Source: JACKOB01 sp024234575
GTDB lineage: Bacteria > Pseudomonadota > Gammaproteobacteria > Pseudomonadales > Oleiphilaceae
Length of the DNA: 64,000 nucleotides
Assembly (NCBI GenBank): GCA_051208035.1
Contig: JBPJFZ010000007.1
Span: 199,973-263,972 of the forward strand
Reading direction: 5' to 3'
A program made the translations under genes and the position numbers. Below the pieces are notes generated by a model, which worked only from the letters and a program-made list of their open reading frames with translations, ran no database searches and was not told the origin of the DNA. Below are positions 32,559-40,916 of the stretch, in pieces. The stretch's first letter is position 1; the number at the start of each line of letters is the position of its first letter.

Positions 32559-34616
32559 TCATTTTTCGTTTATAACCCGCGCCTGATTTTCTGCCAGTGG
32601 CAGCTTCACCCAAAAGCGCACCCCATTTTGTTCTGGCAGGTTCTCGGCATTAGTTTCGCCGCCGTGAAAGCCCGCGATTAGCCTTACGATAACCAGCCCC
32701 AACCCCATGTGTGCTTCCTGGTTTTCTTTGCGATGGGAAACAAACGAGTCAAATATATCCTGACTGTTCTGTGGTAGTTCGGAGCCTTCGTTTTCGATGC
32801 AAAGCATCGCCGAAGATTTTTTCCGCTTTAGAATAAATCTTATCTGCCGCCCTTCAGGGGTATGTCCACGGGCGTTGTCGAATAGTTTATCCAGCATTTG
32901 TGCAATGAGCTCCGGAGAGCCGTTTATAAAACAGGGTTTTTCTGGGATAGACAGCGTCAGGTCATGCTGAGAGTCGATGGATTGATAAGCGGCAAAAATA
33001 TCTGTGATTAGTTGGCTGAGAGAGAATATGGTTGTTTCTGTGTTGTCGATGCTTTTTTCGAGGCGGGTCGCCTCTCGTAACGCGTTGGTAATCTGGCTAA
33101 TGCGCGATACCCCTTCCTGTGCCCTATCGATATAGGTGTTGCTGTCTGTTGCCGACGGAGACTGTTTTAACATATCCAGTGATGAGCTGACGATCGCTAC
33201 CGGCGTTTTTATCTCGTGCACCAGCTTTTGTGAAAAGGTTTCGAGGTACTCGGTATAGCCTTTGACGGCGCTGATGAGTGTCGCAAACTGTCGCGATAGC
33301 TCACCGATTTCATCACCTGATCGTGAGGCCGAAAAGTCGCCAATGATTTTCCCATCCGGAGTCATGGATATGCTGACCTGTCGGCGTAATCCAGAAATAC
33401 GAAACGAGAGTAAGGAGGCGTAACCAATCAATAATCCTGAGAGCCCGATAAAAAGCAGAACGCTGCTGCCGAGCAAATACAGTATGGATTGGTTGGAAAG
33501 GCTGGCGATAACATTGGTCATTTGTTCGACCCGAATGGTGCCAGTAACCTCTTGGTCATTTAATAGCGGCTGCACCACCACACTCAGTGCATCGCGGGTG
33601 TAATCCGCCGAGAACCAGCCGCTCGCTGCTTTTTGCGTGTGAATAACAGTTTGTGTAATGGCAGAGTTGTCTTTACCTGAGTGGTCGTTTACCGCCGCTG
33701 ACGTAGGCTGCTCAAGAATTATCCAGCGCAGTAAGGTACCCAACGCCTCGGTTAGCCAGTTTGGTGTCACGCCCGTCATGTCATCTTGTTCATTTTGCGT
33801 GGTGCCAGCTTCCGCGAGAATCCAGCCTTCTGCATCGGTGAGCTGCAGGCGCAACGATTTGGACGCAAAAGGCGCAAGAATCTGATTAAGCTCGCCACTA
33901 CGAGTAATGATACGAGCATGAGGTACAGATACTGAAGGCGTGGCTGTGGGTAAGCGCGATATCGCCAATTTATGCTGTGCCCAGCTGGCGGGAAATCGCA
34001 CTTCCAGCGCGAAGCCTTTACTGCTTTCCTGCCAGACGCCTTCGATATTCTCTACAGAAGTGGTATTGATGGTTTTCTTGCCTGTTGCTAACCGGGTGGT
34101 CATAGAGGGGGTGATAGGGCCGGGAGCAATCGCCCGAAATGCCACATCGATAATACTGTTGTCGGCGGCTTGAAACGAAAGCAAGATACCATCTGCGATT
34201 GCGCTATCGTCTTTGCCGGGGGACAGATAGTAAATATCACTGTCACGAACATTGATATATAAGTAGAAAGCTTTTGTCGAATAACTTGCCAGGTAAGTTA
34301 TGTCAGAATCATGGGCGGCGGTTTGTTTTGGGGCCTGCATCGCCTGCCAGTCATCGAAATAGCCATCCAGTATCGGCTGGCCAAATACCGGGTGAGCGTA
34401 AATGATGGGTTCGTTAGCCGTTACAGCGACAGGACCGAGGCGCTGCCAGGATTGTTTTTGCAATACCTGATTGGCCGCTAGTGTTGCCGTGTGACGAAGG
34501 ATCTGCTGCTGATTTTGCCGCAGCTCGCGCTCTAATTCGGAGATAAACTCATAGCCTGCAATGGGTACAAGCAGCATCACCAGACTGAGCAACATTAATT
34601 GCAGTTTTAAGGGCAT
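32559..34616 (-). CDS. pdsS: sensor histidine kinase of the proteobacterial dedicated sortase system
   Basis: 685 aa. TM helix about 3-22, a long periplasmic sensor region (about 25-375) with a beta-rich, carbohydrate-binding-like first part, and TM helix near 380-405 (YLLGSSVLLFIGLSGLLIGY). HAMP-like linker, HisKA with KLVHEIKTPVAIV, HATPase with LFDNARGHTPEG and GLGLVIVRLIAG follow. The setting beside the sortase, its target and PdsR matches the four-gene dedicated sortase system. The ATG at 34616 begins one base after the pdsR stop (TGAGATG), so the pair is coupled; a longer frame into pdsR is rejected. The signal sensed is unknown. Confidence 0.9.
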   Translation of the reverse strand: MPLKLQLMLLSLVMLLVPIAGYEFISELERELRQNQQQILRHTATLAANQVLQKQSWQRLGPVAVTANEPIIYAHPVFGQPILDGYFDDWQAMQAPKQTAAHDSDITYLASYSTKAFYLYINVRDSDIYYLSPGKDDSAIADGILLSFQAADNSIIDVAFRAIAPGPITPSMTTRLATGKKTINTTSVENIEGVWQESSKGFALEVRFPASWAQHKLAISRLPTATPSVSVPHARIITRSGELNQILAPFASKSLRLQLTDAEGWILAEAGTTQNEQDDMTGVTPNWLTEALGTLLRWIILEQPTSAAVNDHSGKDNSAITQTVIHTQKAASGWFSADYTRDALSVVVQPLLNDQEVTGTIRVEQMTNVIASLSNQSILYLLGSSVLLFIGLSGLLIGYASLLSFRISGLRRQVSISMTPDGKIIGDFSASRSGDEIGELSRQFATLISAVKGYTEYLETFSQKLVHEIKTPVAIVSSSLDMLKQSPSATDSNTYIDRAQEGVSRISQITNALREATRLEKSIDNTETTIFSLSQLITDIFAAYQSIDSQHDLTLSIPEKPCFINGSPELIAQMLDKLFDNARGHTPEGRQIRFILKRKKSSAMLCIENEGSELPQNSQDIFDSFVSHRKENQEAHMGLGLVIVRLIAGFHGGETNAENLPEQNGVRFWVKLPLAENQARVINEK

Positions 34617-34617
34617 C

Positions 34618-35316
34618 TCAGGGTTCGCCTGCTTGCCAGCGATAGCCCATACCGTAAGCGGTTTGAATGGCTTCAAATTGCGGATCGATCTGTTGAAATT
34701 TCTTGCGCAGCCGCTTGATATGCGAAGTGATAGTGCTGTCATCCAAAACGGTATTCGCCGCTTCCATCAGTTGTGTGCGATTCTTCACGTGGCCCGGATG
34801 CTTGGCTAGTGCATAAAGAATCCAGAATTCGGTGACCGTCAGGTCGACGGGCGTATCCTTCCAGCTGACGGTCATTTTATCGGCATTGATACGAATATGG
34901 CCCCGCTGGATCGTTGTTTCCTGCGTGTTGGGCTGCTTTAGCGCATCCATTCGTCTAAATAGTGCGACGATGCGAGCCATCATGTGGGGAATGCTAATGT
35001 CTTTGGTGAGGTAATCGTCGGCACCGAGTCGAAGACCGGATATCTGGTCGAGTTCGCTGTCGCGGGCAGTCAGAAAAATTATCGGAATCTCGCGGGACAT
35101 GGCACGAAGCTCGCGGCAAAGATCAAAGCCCCCCTCAAACTCATCGCCCAGCCCGACATCGATAACGGCGAGATCGGGCAGTTGGCGGGCAAAGTGTTGC
35201 AAGGCATCCTGACGATTGGCAAATGCCATCACGTCATAACCATGTCGCTTAAACGCTTCGGTGTAGTTGGCGCGGATGCTTGGCTCGTCTTCAACAATAG
35301 CAATGGTGCGTTTCAT
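34618..35316 (-). CDS. pdsR: OmpR-family response regulator of the dedicated sortase system
   Basis: 232 aa. Receiver domain about 1-120 with IVEDEPSIRANYTEAF, phospho-Asp in LAVIDVGLGDEFEGG and the Lys-Asp switch LTKDIS. The winged-helix DNA-binding domain at about 135-230 contains DLTVTEFWILYALAKHPG and SHIKRLRKKFQQ. The ATG at 35316 is preferred over a TTG four codons upstream. It is divergent from the sortase target gene with a 175-bp intergenic region that should contain its operator. It likely controls target and sortase expression under PdsS. Confidence 0.9.
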   Translation of the reverse strand: MKRTIAIVEDEPSIRANYTEAFKRHGYDVMAFANRQDALQHFARQLPDLAVIDVGLGDEFEGGFDLCRELRAMSREIPIIFLTARDSELDQISGLRLGADDYLTKDISIPHMMARIVALFRRMDALKQPNTQETTIQRGHIRINADKMTVSWKDTPVDLTVTEFWILYALAKHPGHVKNRTQLMEAANTVLDDSTITSHIKRLRKKFQQIDPQFEAIQTAYGMGYRWQAGEP

Positions 35317-35491
35317 GTATGGGCTCAATGGGCTGAACGTGGAATGTCGCTATTAAAGCATGAAAGAGAGGGCAATCTTAATTGCTTGCCATAATTCGCC
35401 ATAATTGCTCAGCTTGCTGCCATTTTTCAATCGCCAGATTGTCTTTTTACTGCGGTTTAATCAGTCCATAGCGAAATTATGGAGGTGCGTG

Positions 35492-37690
35492 ATGAACTGG
35501 GTAAATAAACTAAGTACAAGATTTTGGGAAAACAGCCTGTTGGTTTTCGGCTTGTGGTTGATCGTAGCGGCACAGTCGATGGCGGTGCCCCAGGAAATCA
35601 ATCCAGCCATAGACAGTGTGCGTCCACACGATGCCACCATGGGTGAGCTGTTTTATAAGACGAAGCAGGGTTATACCGCAGGAACTTTTTTACACGGCGA
35701 AGTCGATATTGTCGTGACCGGCTTGCTGGTAAAGGCGCACGTCACGCAGGTGTTCGAAAACCTGACCGCCGATTGGCAAGAAGCCACCTATGTTTTCCCC
35801 TTACCTGATAATGCCGCGGTGCATGCCATGCGTGTTAAAACAGGGGACCGCATCATCGAAGGAGAGATTCAGGAAAAGGCCGCCGCTCGTAAAACATATA
35901 ACCAGGCAAAGTCTCAGGGAAAACGGGCCGCTCTGGTCGAGCAGCAGCGGCCGAATATGTTTACCACGGAAGTGAGCCATATCGCGCCAGGTGACAAGGT
36001 TGAAGTCGAAATTGAATATCTGCAGCAATTGGCCCTCAAAGATGGCATCGTGCAGTTGCGATTTCCCACAACGATTACGCCAAGATACACACCACAGATT
36101 ACTCTGCAAAAACAGAGTGAGACTCGCACGACTGAGCTTTCAGGAGAAGAGGCAACCAATGCCATTCTGGATGAAACATATCGACAGCAGCCCATGGTTG
36201 CTAATGGTTGGCAATCCGCAAGCCTGGAATCTCTCGGCGTGGCAGAATCGCCAGTGGTGTTGCCAGCAGATGTGGCAAGAGACTCACATCGCATGCAGGT
36301 AAAGATGAGCATTGCGCCGGGCTTTATGGTGGATGGTATTCACTCGCTGACGCACTCGTTGCATGGAAACTTTGTGGACAGCTCAGATGTACATGGCGTT
36401 AGCGGCGGTCACTACGAAGTCAATCTGGGAATGAATGACACACTTATGAATCGGGACCTGGTTGTTGAGTGGTCACCCGCGCGACAAAGCGAGCCGCAGT
36501 TGGCGCTTTATACCGAACAGGTGCGAGGAAATACCTATGGCCTGGTATTTATGACGCCGCCGACTGCAGAGAACGTATCAACGCTGGCACGTGAGTTGAT
36601 CTTCGTGATTGACACCTCCGGATCAATGGGAGGAAGACCTATGGCCCATGCCATTCAAGTGTTGCATAAAGCGTTGTCTGGCTTGAGCACCCAAGACCGC
36701 TTTAATGTCATCCGGTTTAGTAGTGATGCCTCGGCCTTTGCGCCAAACCCCTTGCCAGCAACTGCCGCCAATGTGCAGGCGGCACATGCCTATGCTGACA
36801 ATCTTAGTGCAAATGGTGGCACCGAAATGTCGGGCGCACTGACACTGGCGTTAAACCGTGGCAGTGATAGCCAGACGTTTCTGCGGCAAATCGTCTTTAT
36901 TACCGATGGAAGTGTCAGCAATGAGCAAGCATTGTTTAGCCAGATCGAGCAATCGTTGGGGCAGGCAAGTTTATTCACGGTTGGCATTGGTACCGCCCCT
37001 AATAGCTATTTTATGCGAAAAGCCGCCGAATTCGGCCGCGGAACTTTTACCCAGATTGATCATGAGTCGCAGATAGAAAGCCTGATCAGTCAAATGTTAG
37101 CGAAACTTGGGGCGCCGCTGTTAAGGGATATTCAGGTCGTTTGGCCAGCTGGCATCAACGCCGACGTCTATCCTGGGCGATTGCCTGATTTATACGCCGG
37201 TGACCCGCTGGTGTTTACGTTTCGTGTTCCGGGGGCGGTGAACAAGGTTGATCTAACGGTGCAGGGCACACGCGCTGAAAACGGTCGGGGACAAGCCGCC
37301 TGGCAGAAACCACTTCAGTTCTCTGTTGACCAGGATGGTGTCAAGAAAGGCCTCGATAAGTTATGGGCACGCAGCCGAATTGCCTACCTAAAAGATGAGC
37401 ATGTTCGCGGCGTGGCGAAGGATGTTGCCAGCAAAGAGATTTTGTCAACCGCACTCACTTACGGGCTGGTGTCTGATGTCACGAGTTTAGTTGCTGTGGA
37501 TCACACCCCCGTGCGTGAGACGAACGATAACGATCTGACGAAAACACAGGTTGCATCATTATTGCCGGATGGTATGGCAAACAACATGTTGCGCTATCCC
37601 AAAACCAACAACGGCTCTTTTCTGCAGTTGCTGATGGGCGCGCTGGGGTTGCTGTTTGGCTATTGCCTGTTTTGGAGGAAGCATGCGTAG
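35492..37690 (+). CDS. marine proteobacterial sortase target protein (VIT and vWA domains)
   Basis: 732 aa. A cleavable-looking signal (LLVFGLWLIVAAQSMAVPQE) precedes a VIT domain (about 45-180, with the EKAAARKTYNQAKSQGKRAALVE region). A vWA domain (about 370-535) follows with an intact MIDAS (DTSGSMGG, plus later Thr and Asp). The C terminus is a sorting tail: RYPKTNNGS, a hydrophobic helix and the basic end WRKHA. The motif is YPKTN instead of a textbook LPxTG. It resembles inter-alpha-trypsin-inhibitor heavy chains and is the sole expected substrate of the sortase next door. GGAGGTG precedes ATG 35492. Confidence 0.93.
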   Translation: MNWVNKLSTRFWENSLLVFGLWLIVAAQSMAVPQEINPAIDSVRPHDATMGELFYKTKQGYTAGTFLHGEVDIVVTGLLVKAHVTQVFENLTADWQEATYVFPLPDNAAVHAMRVKTGDRIIEGEIQEKAAARKTYNQAKSQGKRAALVEQQRPNMFTTEVSHIAPGDKVEVEIEYLQQLALKDGIVQLRFPTTITPRYTPQITLQKQSETRTTELSGEEATNAILDETYRQQPMVANGWQSASLESLGVAESPVVLPADVARDSHRMQVKMSIAPGFMVDGIHSLTHSLHGNFVDSSDVHGVSGGHYEVNLGMNDTLMNRDLVVEWSPARQSEPQLALYTEQVRGNTYGLVFMTPPTAENVSTLARELIFVIDTSGSMGGRPMAHAIQVLHKALSGLSTQDRFNVIRFSSDASAFAPNPLPATAANVQAAHAYADNLSANGGTEMSGALTLALNRGSDSQTFLRQIVFITDGSVSNEQALFSQIEQSLGQASLFTVGIGTAPNSYFMRKAAEFGRGTFTQIDHESQIESLISQMLAKLGAPLLRDIQVVWPAGINADVYPGRLPDLYAGDPLVFTFRVPGAVNKVDLTVQGTRAENGRGQAAWQKPLQFSVDQDGVKKGLDKLWARSRIAYLKDEHVRGVAKDVASKEILSTALTYGLVSDVTSLVAVDHTPVRETNDNDLTKTQVASLLPDGMANNMLRYPKTNNGSFLQLLMGALGLLFGYCLFWRKHA

Positions 37691-38354
37691 GAAGTCTAAA
37701 AACAGGAAGTCCAAAAAAACCATGCGTTGGCTGGCGATGGGTATCATGACGTTAGCCGCCCTGTCGTTTTCCAATGGTTTGTATATTCAGGCGAAGGCGG
37801 AAGTGGCGCAATGGTTGCTGCAGGATGCCTGGGTAAGAACGTTAGCCGGGGAAGCGCAGGCAAAGCCATGGTCGTGGGCCGATATTTGGCCCGTTGCCAG
37901 TCTGCACTATCGTAAACAGCCAACCTCTACTGAGCTGTTTTCTGAGGAGCTGTTCTCAGATGACCACGATTTGCTGGTGCTCAATGAAGCATCCGGACAA
38001 GGGTTAGCATTTGGACCTGGGCGGTTAGCAAGCAATATTCAGCCGGGAGAGCCAGGATGGTTGATTATTGGCGGTCACCGGGATACCCATTTTGGTTTTC
38101 TAGAGGGTGTTACGCAGGGTGATACCATTGCATTGCAATCCACCGATAGCCGTTGGCATCTTTATGAGGTTGATCACATTCAGGTCGTTGATAGCACCAA
38201 CGAGATGTTGCCCGCGCCTGATGAAATCAGCGAGCCAGGGTTGATTTTAGTTACCTGCTATCCCTTTGATGTGGTTAGTAACGGGTCGCTGCGGTATGTG
38301 GTGATGGCCAAAAAGGTGCAGCCTCACGACAATGGTCGTGTGATTACATTGTGA
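37683..38354 (+). CDS. class GN sortase
   Basis: 223 aa. An N-terminal basic stretch and one transmembrane helix (about 18-38) anchor the enzyme, followed by a sortase beta-barrel. The catalytic residues are visible: His in GGHRDTHF, Cys in LVTCYPF and Arg in NGSLRYVV. Class GN sortases of Gram-negative bacteria cleave the sorting tail of a dedicated substrate, here the VIT/vWA protein whose stop codon this gene overlaps by 8 bp. GGAGGAAG precedes the ATG at 37683. The final acceptor of the anchored protein is not established from sequence. Confidence 0.95.
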   Translation: MRRKSKNRKSKKTMRWLAMGIMTLAALSFSNGLYIQAKAEVAQWLLQDAWVRTLAGEAQAKPWSWADIWPVASLHYRKQPTSTELFSEELFSDDHDLLVLNEASGQGLAFGPGRLASNIQPGEPGWLIIGGHRDTHFGFLEGVTQGDTIALQSTDSRWHLYEVDHIQVVDSTNEMLPAPDEISEPGLILVTCYPFDVVSNGSLRYVVMAKKVQPHDNGRVITL

Positions 38355-38428
38355 TTGTTCTGCGGCGGATAAGACGGCAGGGTGATGATCGAAAAAACTG
38401 CCCTGATGAATTGGCGCCCATAAAAAAA

Positions 38429-38447
38429 CCGCTCATTCATAGAGCGG
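38429..38447. terminator. bidirectional terminator
   Basis: CCGCTC/GAGCGG (6-bp stem, 7-nt loop) is flanked by seven A residues on the left and a CTTTTC tail on the right. It separates the sortase gene from the convergent chalcone-isomerase-like gene. Confidence 0.75.
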
Positions 38448-38470
38448 CTTTTCGATTACTCTTTTGACGT

Positions 38471-39034
38471 CTAGCCGCCCAGCATCTCAGACTTTAAGCC
38501 GTCATGGGCTGGTTTGTCGGATAGCCAAATGCCAAACAGTGCCTTTTTGAATTCCATGCCGCCCTGAATAGTGGCTACCAAAGCAGAGTTTGTATAAACC
38601 TGTACGCCTTTGCCGGGTACATATACCAGATCAAAAACATCGTTTTCTACGATTGGTTTATCAAACACCGCGATGAACTGGTCGATTTCAGGTTTGATAT
38701 CGGCGATCTTGCCGCCGGTGGAATTTTCAAAGCCTTCCATCGTTGCGGCTTTCATTTTTTCACTGGTTAGCAGGCCAGAAACGATATGTAGTTTGATTGC
38801 CATCGGGCTGTCGGCGGCAATGATTTCATTGGCGTTATTGCTCGCCTTGCTGAGATACAATCCACCTACATAAATATCCATGAAAAGCTTTGTTCGTATG
38901 CCTGCGCCGTTTAATGCGAGCTCAGCATTATCCACCTTAAATGAGTCAGGGATTTGCACTCCCGCCACTTCCTTTGCCGATGCCAGCGAAGACATTCCTA
39001 ATGTGAGTACGAGTGCTGAAATAATGTGTTTCAT
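38471..39034 (-). CDS. chalcone isomerase-like periplasmic protein
   Basis: 187 aa with a signal peptide ending at ASA-KE. The mature protein has the bacterial chalcone-isomerase-like fold features: EVAGVQIPDSFKV, LALNGAGIRTKLFMDIYVGGLYL, and the C-terminal GKGVQVYTNSALVATIQGGMEFKKALFGIWL. This family is widespread in proteobacteria, and a fatty-acid-binding or metabolic role has been suggested rather than flavonoid isomerisation. The ATG at 39034 has AAGGA upstream; an upstream in-frame start at 39070 is less likely because it precedes the signal peptide. Monocistronic. Confidence 0.9.
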   Translation of the reverse strand: MKHIISALVLTLGMSSLASAKEVAGVQIPDSFKVDNAELALNGAGIRTKLFMDIYVGGLYLSKASNNANEIIAADSPMAIKLHIVSGLLTSEKMKAATMEGFENSTGGKIADIKPEIDQFIAVFDKPIVENDVFDLVYVPGKGVQVYTNSALVATIQGGMEFKKALFGIWLSDKPAHDGLKSEMLGG

Positions 39035-39162
39035 TTTTACTTTTCCTTGTGTGTATGAATTTTGGAGCATTCTATCGATATTTGGTAATTGACAGCTTTG
39101 ACTAGTTCAATATTTGATCAGATTTGACGGAGATTTACATCCTGTGTTTTTGTCATTTTAGG

Positions 39163-39675
39163 CTAATACTTGCAAACTAAACGATTATTGGTATCGCGGC
39201 TGCTTTTAATCAGTTCTTCACCACTGTCGCTGAGGTCAGATTTCGCCAGCCGATCATAGAGCAAAACATTGACTGACGCCGCGAGATTCATGCAACCAAT
39301 GGTAGGTACATAGACGACATGATGGGCCGCATCGATAATATCCTGTGGGATCGAGCCATCCTCCGGGCCAAAAATATAGATCGCGCGCGCAGGGTGAACA
39401 AATTCGGGCAAGAGTGTCGCCCCTTCTACCAGCTCGACACATACCACCTTCATGTCACTTGGCAAATCGTGCAACAGGTTATCAACATAGGTCAGCGCAA
39501 CCTTGCTGTTGATATCTTTGGTATCGGTGCAGTATTTAGCCGCACGATCAAGGCGCTCGCCGGTATAGCGCACAGCGTCGGCCTGATAGCATCCTATTGC
39601 CCGCATAACGGCACCTGCATTGGAGGGGCTTTTCGGGTTGCATAAGCCGATAACAACGGTTGGGGAATTCATCAT
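39163..39675 (-). CDS. SpoU/TrmH-family RNA 2'-O-methyltransferase
   Basis: The catalytic domain spans nearly the whole protein. It shows SPTVVIGLCNPKSPSNAGAVMRAIGC (motif 1, with the N-x-G-A), then IYIFGPEDGSIP and MNLAASVNVLLYD, the SAM-binding trefoil-knot motifs. The target is a tRNA or rRNA ribose. Starts at ATG 39675 or 39672 have no ribosome-binding site. The frame stays open upstream to ATG 39858 and would add 61 residues with six cysteines (two in CAC, followed by SFC). That extension may be real; see findings. The rest of the protein is ordinary for the family. Confidence 0.85.
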   Translation of the reverse strand: MMNSPTVVIGLCNPKSPSNAGAVMRAIGCYQADAVRYTGERLDRAAKYCTDTKDINSKVALTYVDNLLHDLPSDMKVVCVELVEGATLLPEFVHPARAIYIFGPEDGSIPQDIIDAAHHVVYVPTIGCMNLAASVNVLLYDRLAKSDLSDSGEELIKSSRDTNNRLVCKY

Positions 39676-39900
39676 TTGGGGCTTGTACTCTGATAGTCGG
39701 GACCTTAAACACGGATAGCTGGCCGTTTCAGCTAGTAGTTGGTTTGCGAGAAAATCGAAGTCATCATCCCGGGTACAAAAACTACATGCACAATATGCCA
39801 CATTATGGGCAGACTCTCGACAATTGCCACCACTCGGCAATAAACAACCCTCCATCATACTGATAGACTGTCTATAACGATCTTAAAAAGGGCTCTGCTG

Positions 39901-40272
39901 ATGAATCCTGATAATCCAACCCTAACAGTCTATTACGATGGCTCTTGCTCAACCTGTATTCGCGACCGGAAAAGTTACGAAAAACTGGCCGGGGCAGGGG
40001 GTAAAGACATTCTCTGGTTTGATATCACAGGTAAAGACGACGAATTGCGGCAGCTGGGAATTGATCCTTACAAGGCGCTTACCGAGCTGCATGTGAAAGA
40101 TGATCGGCAGCAAATTTATGCTGAGATGGATGCTTATATTCTCCTTATGAGCAAGGTCTCCGTGCTGAAACCACTGGCCTGGTTGATAGGTTTACCCGTT
40201 GTTCGACCGTTGTTGAGTAAAATCTATCGTTGGCAGGTGCAGCGCAGGCTTCGACGCACTTGCCGTATTTGA
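39901..40272 (+). CDS. DCC-family thiol-disulfide oxidoreductase-like protein (DUF393)
   Basis: 123 aa. It opens with the family signature TVYYDGSCSTCIRDRK, the thioredoxin-like DxxCxxC, followed by WFDITGKDDELRQLGID and the amphipathic helix pair at the C terminus (MSKVSVLKPLAWLIGLPVVRPLLSKIYRW). The redox partner is unknown. It is divergent from the methyltransferase gene. The palindrome ATAGACTGTCTAT lies in the intervening region near 39865-39877. Confidence 0.88.
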   Translation: MNPDNPTLTVYYDGSCSTCIRDRKSYEKLAGAGGKDILWFDITGKDDELRQLGIDPYKALTELHVKDDRQQIYAEMDAYILLMSKVSVLKPLAWLIGLPVVRPLLSKIYRWQVQRRLRRTCRI

Positions 40273-40296
40273 CGCATGGTGTGCGCTAAAAATAGA

Positions 40297-40324
40297 TTGA
40301 CATGAATGCATATGCATGTAATAG
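40297..40324 (+). promoter_or_regulatory. marR promoter overlapped by its operator
   Basis: TTGACA (40297-40302) and TAATAG (40319-40324) are separated by 16 bp. The palindrome ATGCATATGCAT (40306-40317) fills the spacer, so a bound MarR dimer would block RNA polymerase. The same palindrome recurs before the MMPL gene. The predicted transcription start falls at about 40331, next to the ATG at 40332. Confidence 0.65.
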
Positions 40325-40331
40325 TTTAGCC

Positions 40332-40787
40332 ATGACGAATGACGACCTAAGTAACCACAACCAAAGCAACCATAACCTGATCCCCTGTTTGAACCTTGAG
40401 TTACGCAAGGCGAACCGGGTGATGAGCCAGATTTATGATAGCTATCTGGCCCAGTGCGGCTTAAAAACTAGTCAGTACTCGATATTGCGGGCGGTGTATC
40501 TGTTGCGTGCCACCACCAACCGCGAGTTGCAGGATATTCTGGTACTCGATCAGACCACCTTGTCTCGCGGGCTGAAGCCGTTGATCCGTGATGGTTTTAT
40601 TTGTGCGGAGTGTGGCAGTGATCGTCGGCAAAAACAGTTGATGCTGACAAGTGAAGGCAGAGCGCTCTACAAAAAGGCCGAAGCCTTATGGCAGGATGCC
40701 CAAGAATTCGTCTCGAACAAGTTAGGCGATAATTTGAAGTCACAATTGTTGGCCTTAAGCAGTGCCGTGGTAGAGCTTAAAAGCTAA
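40332..40787 (+). CDS. MarR-family transcriptional regulator
   Basis: 151 aa. The winged helix-turn-helix covers about 45-110: TSQYSILRAVYLLRATTNRELQDILVLDQTTLSRGLKPLIRDGFI, then the wing ECGSDRRQKQLMLTSEGRAL. Flanking helices form the dimer interface. An in-frame ATG at 40302 lies in the promoter, so 40332 is preferred, which makes the mRNA leaderless or nearly so. It precedes the MMPL transporter operon by 130 bp, and both carry the ATGCATATGCAT palindrome. It is therefore the likely repressor of itself and the exporter. The ligand is unknown. Confidence 0.88.
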   Translation: MTNDDLSNHNQSNHNLIPCLNLELRKANRVMSQIYDSYLAQCGLKTSQYSILRAVYLLRATTNRELQDILVLDQTTLSRGLKPLIRDGFICAECGSDRRQKQLMLTSEGRALYKKAEALWQDAQEFVSNKLGDNLKSQLLALSSAVVELKS

Positions 40788-40831
40788 GTATCAAGGCGTT
40801 AACAAGGGCAAAAAATTTAACCATATAGATG

Positions 40832-40901
40832 TGTATGCATGTGTTGATTGTATGGATTACTACATGCATTTTTTGTTAACCAAATACATGCATATGCATG
40901 T
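40832..40901 (+). promoter_or_regulatory. cluster of MarR operator-like palindromes before the MMPL gene
   Basis: ACATGCATATGCATGT, a perfect 16-bp palindrome, is at 40886-40901 directly before the ribosome-binding site. Half-like copies TGTATGCATGTG (about 40832-40843) and TACATGCATT (40861-40870) lie upstream. The spacing of roughly 25-30 bp suggests several dimers binding along the promoter. Confidence 0.65.
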
Positions 40902-40916
40902 TGAAGAGGAGATGTG

